Made by a program: the position numbers and the translations under genes. A stretch of DNA of 64,000 bases, taken from the NCBI RefSeq assembly GCF_022682495.2, contig NC_071395.1, positions 59,469,135 to 59,533,134 on the forward strand. The letters are read 5' to 3'. Source of the stretch: Desmodus rotundus (Eukaryota; Chordata; Mammalia; Chiroptera; Phyllostomidae). The notes beneath the pieces were generated by a model. The model did no database searches, was not told the origin of the DNA, and worked only from the letters and a program-made list of their open reading frames with translations. Shown piece by piece: positions 58,301 to 64,000 of this stretch; the stretch's first letter is position 1; every line of letters starts with the position of its first letter.

Positions 58301-60387
58301 AGTCTGTGCCTAGCAAAGTTACCGCCAAGGTGATCATACAGAAAACCCATTGAAACGACCTGCTAAATCGGTGGCTTCTAGCGGCATCCCACACATTTCG
58401 CACTCTACTGAAACGAGTCCATTGACCTAGTGTTACCCGCTGGACATGAAGTCTTCTAATAAGGCACTTGTACGAAACATCCTGATTCCCTCGTTGTTTG
58501 GAAGCTTTCCATGAATTCCTTGCTGTTCTATCAGAAGGAAATTCAATCGAATAGAGTCAGTGGGCTGTGAGCTTCATGGGCATATCTACGTTCGAGAAAC
58601 AGTTTTGTCCACAAGACATAGTAGTCAGTAGCTGCAGGATATCTTCGGCCTCTGCTATTCTCCTGGAAAACATAGAGCGGCGAAAAGCCCACACTCGCAG
58701 CTCATTGTCCTGCGAAGGTCTGAAACTGCTATGCTCCTGTTCATTCACTACGGATTGAAAATGATTTCAGTAGCATTTAGTTTAGGACACAACCCACAGC
58801 TCGGATATATCAGAAGATTTCTGTTTAAAGATAGAGTTAGGGTTAGGGCTAGCATTACGATTACGGTAAGGATAAGCTTTATTATTAGGGTAGGGATAGG
58901 GATAGGGATAGGGATAGGGATAGGGTTAGGGTTAGGGTTAGGGATAGGGTTACGGTTAGGGTTAGGGTTAGGGTTAGGGTTAGCGTTAGCGTCCGGGTTA
59001 GGGATAGGGATAGGTTTAGCATTAGCGTTTGGGTTAACGTTACATATAGGTTTAGGGCCAGGGCTAAAGCTAGATGACGGCCACAGGTAGAGGAGTGTGT
59101 GTCCTAGAAGATCGTGCATTTCATAGCTCTCTTAGTTCTTCTGTGCTTTCATTGAGTCCCTTGAGGACGAGAAAGTGATTCTGTAGATCGTTGCACTGAA
59201 ACACAGCCAGGTAAAAGATAACAGAGCAAAAGAGCTGATCATAAGTGCTGAAGAGGGTATGTGATATGGTGCAAGGCACTCATTTCCAATTCAACTGATA
59301 CGAGCACATTGATCTAGAGCTGCGTTCATGCTTAAAGCCACTTCTCAGGAACATGTTCATTCCCGAGTAACTTGGCAGCTTTCAAGCCGTTCACTCCTGT
59401 GCTGTGTGAGAGAGTCACTCGAAAAGAGTAAGGGGACTGCTAGCTGCACATGCATTTCTACGTTGAAAACACTGTATGGGCAAAGTGAGGTAGTAGGCTG
59501 TTGCCTCTCTTCTTCCTGGGGCTACGCTTTTCTGATGGAAAAAGTACCTAGGAGAAAACTCTACTGTGGAAGCTCATTCCGCTTCAAGGATCACAAAGTG
59601 CTAGCTAGGCTAGCATTCCCTCTGTTGCTGACGGGAAATCATTTCCGTAGCTCTTGGGCTATGACACGAGCCAGAGATCCTATATTGCAGCAAGGTTCTT
59701 GGACAGGATGCTGACAAGAGTACGTACTATGTGACACACCACTGCTTGCATCTCCTACTGAAATGAGAACATTGCTAACACGTCAAATAGTGTGGATGGC
59801 TTTTGTAGAGAACACTTTTCGCACGACTTGATATAATTCCTGAATGGTGCAGGGGAGCGCAAAGTCTTCCCTGCTGTATTCTCAGAGTGGAATGAGTGGC
59901 CTGGTAGACCCATGGCGTACGTTTAGCTTCTTCCTCTTTGAATGCTTCACGAACGGGTGGAGTCCGAGGGACGTAGTATAGTCTCCATGGTTTCTGAGGC
60001 TACAGTCTTCTTCTCCCATCATATCTACTACCGAAATGCCAACATTGAGAAGACGTGGAACACTGAGACGGCTTTGGAGAAAAACCCGCTTCCTACGAAA
60101 TAGGTTGATTCCCGAGTGAGTTTGAGGAGCAAACAAATCTTCACGAACGTATTATCTTCCACTGGGAGCCCCACAGGCTACTCTGACATTCATATTCCCT
60201 TAGATCTTCAGAGACTTGGAGGCCAGGTCGCGTAGCGTGGCCCAGCGGCCTTCCAACTTCCGGATACGCTTTCCTCGCAGAACGCAGAGTTTGGCGAAAA
60301 CAGTGGTAGCCAAGCTTACTCTCGGGCACAGTTGGCATAGTCCTGTGCATCCGTTCACTCATTTGCTTTGGGGAACATGATTGCACA
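58301..60387 (+). repeat. Satellite unit U29 (2,087 bp, mosaic; tract type g)
   Basis: The 5' part up to at least 59159 matches U27 (GCGTCC tract, CCCTTGAGG). From 59385 on it has U6 alleles (CAAGCCGTTC, CGAAAAGAG, CCCTCTGTTGC). Private GGTAGACCC near 59904 and CGTACGTTTAGC near 59916. Confidence 0.97.
58830..59074 (+). repeat. Telomere-like tract of U29, type g with GCGTCC, 245 bp
   Basis: Same hexamer order as U27. Confidence 0.95.
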
Positions 60388-62473
60388 AGTCTGTGCCTAG
60401 CAAAGTTACCGCCAAGGTGATCATACAGAAACCCATTGAAACGACCTGCTAAATCGGTGGCTTCTAGCGGCATCCCACACATTTCGCACTCTACTGAAAC
60501 GAGTCCATTGACCTAGTGTTACCCGCTGGAGATGAAGTCTTCTAATAAGGCACTTGTACGAAACATCCTGATTCCCTCGTTGTTTGGAAGCTATCCATGA
60601 ATTCCTTGCTGTTCTATCAGAAGGAAATTCAATCGAATAGAGTCAGTGGGCTGTGAGCTTCATGGGCATATCTACGTTCGAGAAACAGTTTTGTCCACAA
60701 GCCATAGTAGTGAGTAGCTGCAGGAGATCTTCGGCCTCTGCTATTCTCCTGGAAATCATAGAGCGGCGAAAAGCCCACACTCGCAGCTCATTGTCCTGCG
60801 AAGGTCTGAAACTGCTATGCTCCTGTTCATTCACTACGGATTGAAAATGATTTCAGTAGCATTTAGTTTAGGACACAACCCACAGCTCGGATATATCAGA
60901 AGATTTCTGTTTAAAGATAGAGTTAGGGTTAGGGCTAGCATTACGATTACGGTAAGGATAAGCTTTATTATTAGGGTAGGGATAGGGATAGGGATAGGGA
61001 TAGGGTTAGGGTTAGGGTGAGGGTTAGGGATAGGGTTACGGTTAGGGTTAGGGTTAGGGTTAGGGTTAGCGTTAGCGTCCGGGTTAGGGATAGGGATAGG
61101 TTTAGCATTAGCGTTTGGGTTAATGTTACATATAGGTTTAGGGCCAGGGCTAAAGCTAGATGACGGCCACAGGTAGAGGAGTGTGTGTCCTAGAAGATCG
61201 TGCATTTCATAGCTCTCTTAGTTCTTCTGTGCTTTCATTGAGTCCGTTGAGGACGAGAAAGTGATTCTGTAGATCGTTGCACTGAAACACAGCCAGGTAA
61301 AAGATAACAGAGCAAAAGAGCTGATCATAAGTGCTGAAGAGGGTATGTGATATGGTGCAAGGCACTCATTTCCAATTCAACTGATACGAGCACATTGATC
61401 TAGAGCTGCGTTCATGCTTAAAGCCACTTCTCAGGAACATGTTCATTCCCGAGTAACTTGGCAGCTTTCAAGCCGTTCACTCCTGTGCTGTGTGAGAGAG
61501 TCACTCGAAAAGAGTAAGGGGACTGCTAGCTGCACATGCATTTCTACGTTGAAAACACTGTATGGGCAAAGTGAGGTAGTAGGCTGTTGCCTCTCTTCTT
61601 CCTGGGGCTACGCTCTTCTGATGGAAAAAGTACCTAGGAGAAAACTCTACTGTGGAAGCTCATTGCGCTTCAAGGATCACAAAGTGCTAGCTAGGCTAGC
61701 ATTCCCTCCGTTGCTGACGGGAAATCATTTCCGTAGCTCTTGGGCTATGACACGAGCCAGAGATCCTATATTGCAGCAAGGTTCTTGGACAGGATGCTGA
61801 CAAGAGTACGTAGTATGTGACACACCACTGCTTTCATCTCCTACTGAAATGAGAACATTGCTAACACGTCAAATAGTGTGGATGGCTTTTGTTGAGAACA
61901 CTTTTCGCACGACTTGATATAATTCCTGAATGGTGCAGGGGAGCGCAAAGTCTTCCCTGCTGTATTCTCAGAGTGGAATGAGTGGCCTGGTAGGCCCATG
62001 GCGTACTTTTAGCTTCTTCCTCTTTGAATGCTTCACGAACGGGTGGAGTCCGATGGACGTAGTATAGTCTCCATGTTTTCTGAGGCTACAGTCTTCTTCT
62101 CCCATCACATCTACTACCGAAATGCCAACATTGAGAAGACGTTGAACACTGAGACGGCTTTGGAGAAAAACCCGCTTCCTACGAAATAGGTTGATTCCCG
62201 AGTGAGTTTGAGGAGCAAACAAATCTTCACGAACGTATTATCTTCCACTGGGAGCCCCACAGGCTACTCTGACATTCATATTCCCTTAGATCTTCAGAGA
62301 CTTGGAGGCCAGGTCGCGTAGCGTGGCCCAGCGGCCTTCCAACGTCCGGATACGCTTTCCTCGCAGAACGCAGAGTTTGGCGAAAACAGTGGTAGCCAAG
62401 CTTACTCTCGGGCACAGTTGGCATAGTCCTGTGCTTCCGTTCACTCATTTGCTTTGGGGAACGTGATTGCACA
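60388..62473 (+). repeat. Satellite unit U30 (2,086 bp, mosaic; tract type d)
   Basis: 5' part is U6-like (GCCATAG, GGAAATCATAG, GGGTGA tract, CGAAAAGAG near 61506). From about 61663 on it matches U25/U27 (CATTGCGC, GTACGTAGTATG, GATGGACG). It has a one-base deletion near 60428 (CAGAAACCC). Private ACGCTCTTCTG near 61611. Confidence 0.97.
60916..61160 (+). repeat. Telomere-like tract of U30, type d with GCGTCC, 245 bp
   Basis: As U6 but with GCGTTA then GCGTCC near the right end, so the tract itself mixes d and a/U27 features. Confidence 0.95.
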
Positions 62474-64000
62474 AGTCTGTGCCTAGCAAAGTTACCGCCA
62501 AGGTGATCATACAGAAAACCCATTGAAACGACCTGCTAAATCGGAGGCTTCTAGCGGCATCCCACACATTTCGCACTCTACTGAAACGAGTCCATTGACC
62601 TAGTGTTACCCGCTGGAGATGAAGTCTTCTAATAAGGCACTTGTACGAAACATCCTGATTCCCTCGTTGTTTGGAAGCTTTCCATGAATTCCTTGCTGTT
62701 CTATCAGAAGGAAATTCAATCGAATAGAGTCAGTGGGATGTGAGCTTCATGGGCATATCTACGTTCGAGAAACAGTTTTGTCCACAAGACATAGTAGTGA
62801 GTAGCTGCAGGAGATCTTCGGCCTCTGCTATTCTCCTGGAAAACATAGAGCGGCGAAAAGCCCACACTCGCAGCTCATTGTCCTGCGAAGGTCTGAAACT
62901 GCTATGCTCCTGTTCATTCACTACGGATTGAAAATGATTTCAGTAGCATTTAGTTTAGGACACAACCCACAGCTCGGATATATCAGAAGATTTCTGTTTA
63001 AAGATAGAGTTAGGGTTAGGGCTAGCATTACGATTACGGTAAGGATAAGCTTTATTATTAGGGTAGGGATAGGGATAGGGATAGGGATAGGGTTAGGGTT
63101 AGGGTTAGGGTTAGAGATAGGGTTAGGGTTAGGGTTAGGGTTAGGGTTAGCGTTAGCGTTAGGGTTAGGGATAGGGATAGGTTTAGCATTAGCGTTTTGG
63201 TTAACGTTACATATAGGTTTAGGGCGAGGGCTAAAGCCAGATGACGGCCACAGGTAGAGGAGTGTGTGTCCTAGAAGATCGTGCATTTCATAGCTCTCTT
63301 AGTTCTTCTGTGCTTTCATTGAGTCCGTTGAGGACGAGAAAGTGATTCTGTAGATCGTTGCACTGAAACACAGCCAGGTAAAAGATAACAGAGCAAAAGA
63401 GCTGATCATAAGTGCTGAAGAGGGTATGTGATATGGTGCAAGGCACTCATTTCCAATTCAACTGATACGAGCACATTGATCTAGAGCTGCGTTCATGCTT
63501 AAAGCCACTTCTCAGGAACATGTTCATTCCCGAGTAACTTGGCAGCTTTCAAACCGTTCACTCCTGTGCTGTGTGAGAGAGTCACTCGAATAGAGTAAGA
63601 GGACTGCTAGCTGCACATGCATTTCTACGTTGAAAACACTGTATGGGCAAAGTGAGGTAGTAGGCTGTTGCCTCTCTTCTTCCTGGGGCTACGCTTTTCT
63701 GATGGAAAAAGTACCTAGGAGAAAACTCTACTGTGGAAGCTCATTCCGCTTCAAGGATCACAAAGTGCTAGCTAGGCTAGCATTCCCTCCGTTGCTGACG
63801 GGAAATCATTTCCATAGCTCTTGGGCTATGACACGAGCCAGAGATCCTATATTGCAGCAAGGTTCTTGGACAGGATGCTGACAAGAGTACGTACTATGTG
63901 ACACACCACTGCTTGCATCTCCTACTGAAATGAGAACATTGCTAACACGTCAAATAGTGTGGATGGCTTTTGTAGAGAACACTTTTCGCACGACTTGATA
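62474..64000 (+). repeat. Satellite unit U31 (partial, 1,527 bp, tract type c)
   Basis: Cut by the window edge. Copy of U26 at +10,420 bp, with CGGAGGCTTC, GTGGGATGTGAG, GTAAGAGGAC and ATTTCCATAGC. Confidence 0.97.
63003..63241 (+). repeat. Telomere-like tract of U31, type c, 239 bp
   Basis: Same hexamer order as U26. Confidence 0.95.

Larger units (their letters stand above)
52054..60387 (+). repeat. Two-unit higher-order repeat domain, period 4,167 bp (U26-U29)
   Basis: Tract types c g c g. U26 and U28 share a one-base deletion and other private alleles; U27 and U29 match up to about 59160, after which U29 switches to U6-like sequence. Confidence 0.85.
1..64000 (+). repeat. Satellite array of ~2.09 kb units with embedded telomere-like tracts (U1-U31)
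   Basis: The same ~2.09 kb sequence recurs from edge to edge in one orientation. I used the GTG of GTGAGCTTCATGGGCATATC as anchor; it lies at 267, 2360, 4452, 6545, 8637, 10718 and so on to 62740. Spacings are 2,049-2,093 bp. All length differences are explained by tract length (steps of 6 bp) and a few one-base deletions, leaving a backbone of about 1,842 bp. By eye most units differ at only a few percent or less of backbone positions. No unit is inverted and nothing non-satellite interrupts the array. Unit boundaries below are arbitrary: each starts at the phase of window base 1. A subtelomeric, centromeric or B/sex-chromosome satellite are all possible; sequence alone does not decide. Confidence 0.98.

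Noticed and set aside
1..64000. CRISPR array or prokaryotic repeat region
   Set aside because: Repeats are 2 kb long with no spacers between them, and there are no cas genes. The telomere-type hexamers are eukaryotic.
1..64000. Tandem transposable element or rDNA-type unit
   Set aside because: No reverse transcriptase, transposase or integrase frame, no terminal repeats or target-site duplications, and no recognisable 5S, 5.8S, 18S or 28S segment in the unit.
1..64000. Array as an assembly artefact (one unit copied repeatedly)
   Set aside because: Units carry private substitutions, distinct tract types and single-base deletions in a structured pattern, which a stuttering assembler would not create. 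The exact copy number still cannot be verified from sequence alone.

Overview
The whole 64 kb window is one uninterrupted, head-to-tail satellite array from a eukaryotic chromosome. It holds 30 complete repeat units and one unit cut off by the right edge (U1 to U31). The unit is about 2,087 bp, and all units have the same orientation. There is no unique sequence, no convincing protein-coding gene, no rRNA or tRNA gene, no recognisable transposon and no CRISPR array. Every unit has a backbone of about 1,842 bp, constant except for rare single-base deletions, plus an embedded tract of telomere-like hexamers (GGGTTA, GGGATA and the decayed forms GCGTTA and CGGTTA). The tract is 209, 239, 245 or 251 bp long, so it changes length in whole hexamers; one copy of 250 bp has lost a single base. 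G-rich telomere-type repeats point to a nuclear genome with TTAGGG-type telomeres (vertebrates, many invertebrates, fungi, some protists). CpG is not strongly depleted: 17 CpG in the first 420 bp by hand count, against roughly 22 expected at 46% GC. This argues mildly against a heavily methylated vertebrate genome. I cannot name the species.

Tract composition falls into eight types (a to h), which work as barcodes. Reading U1 to U31 gives: a a b b c d d e f g f g f h g g h g g h g f h g g c g c g d c. The left part (U1 to U8, 1-16718) is heterogeneous. U9 to U13 (16719-27042) form a two-unit higher-order repeat of 4,137 bp. U14 to U25 (27043-52053) form a three-unit higher-order repeat of 6,261 bp. 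Over these lies a longer period: U12 to U16 recur as U21 to U25 at a constant offset of 18,745 bp (nine units). U26 to U29 (52054-60387) form another two-unit repeat of 4,167 bp. U29/U30 is a mosaic containing a U6-like segment, and U30 (3' part) to U31 repeats U25 (3' part) to U26 at an offset of 10,420 bp.

The unit is itself built from about five diverged copies of an older monomer of roughly 460-490 bp, here called A, X, B, C and D. In X the middle of the monomer is replaced by the telomere-like tract, and C is truncated. The history I infer is: an older monomer array; a telomeric segment installed inside one monomer; amplification of the five-part composite as a 2.09 kb unit; then repeated unequal exchange producing two-, three- and nine-unit higher-order repeats. 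The G-rich strand runs 5' to 3' to the right throughout. If the tracts share the polarity of the nearest true telomere, the chromosome end lies to the right. Short open frames recur in each unit but are by-products of the repeat, including an Asn-Pro-rich frame that is simply CCCTAA-type repeat translated.
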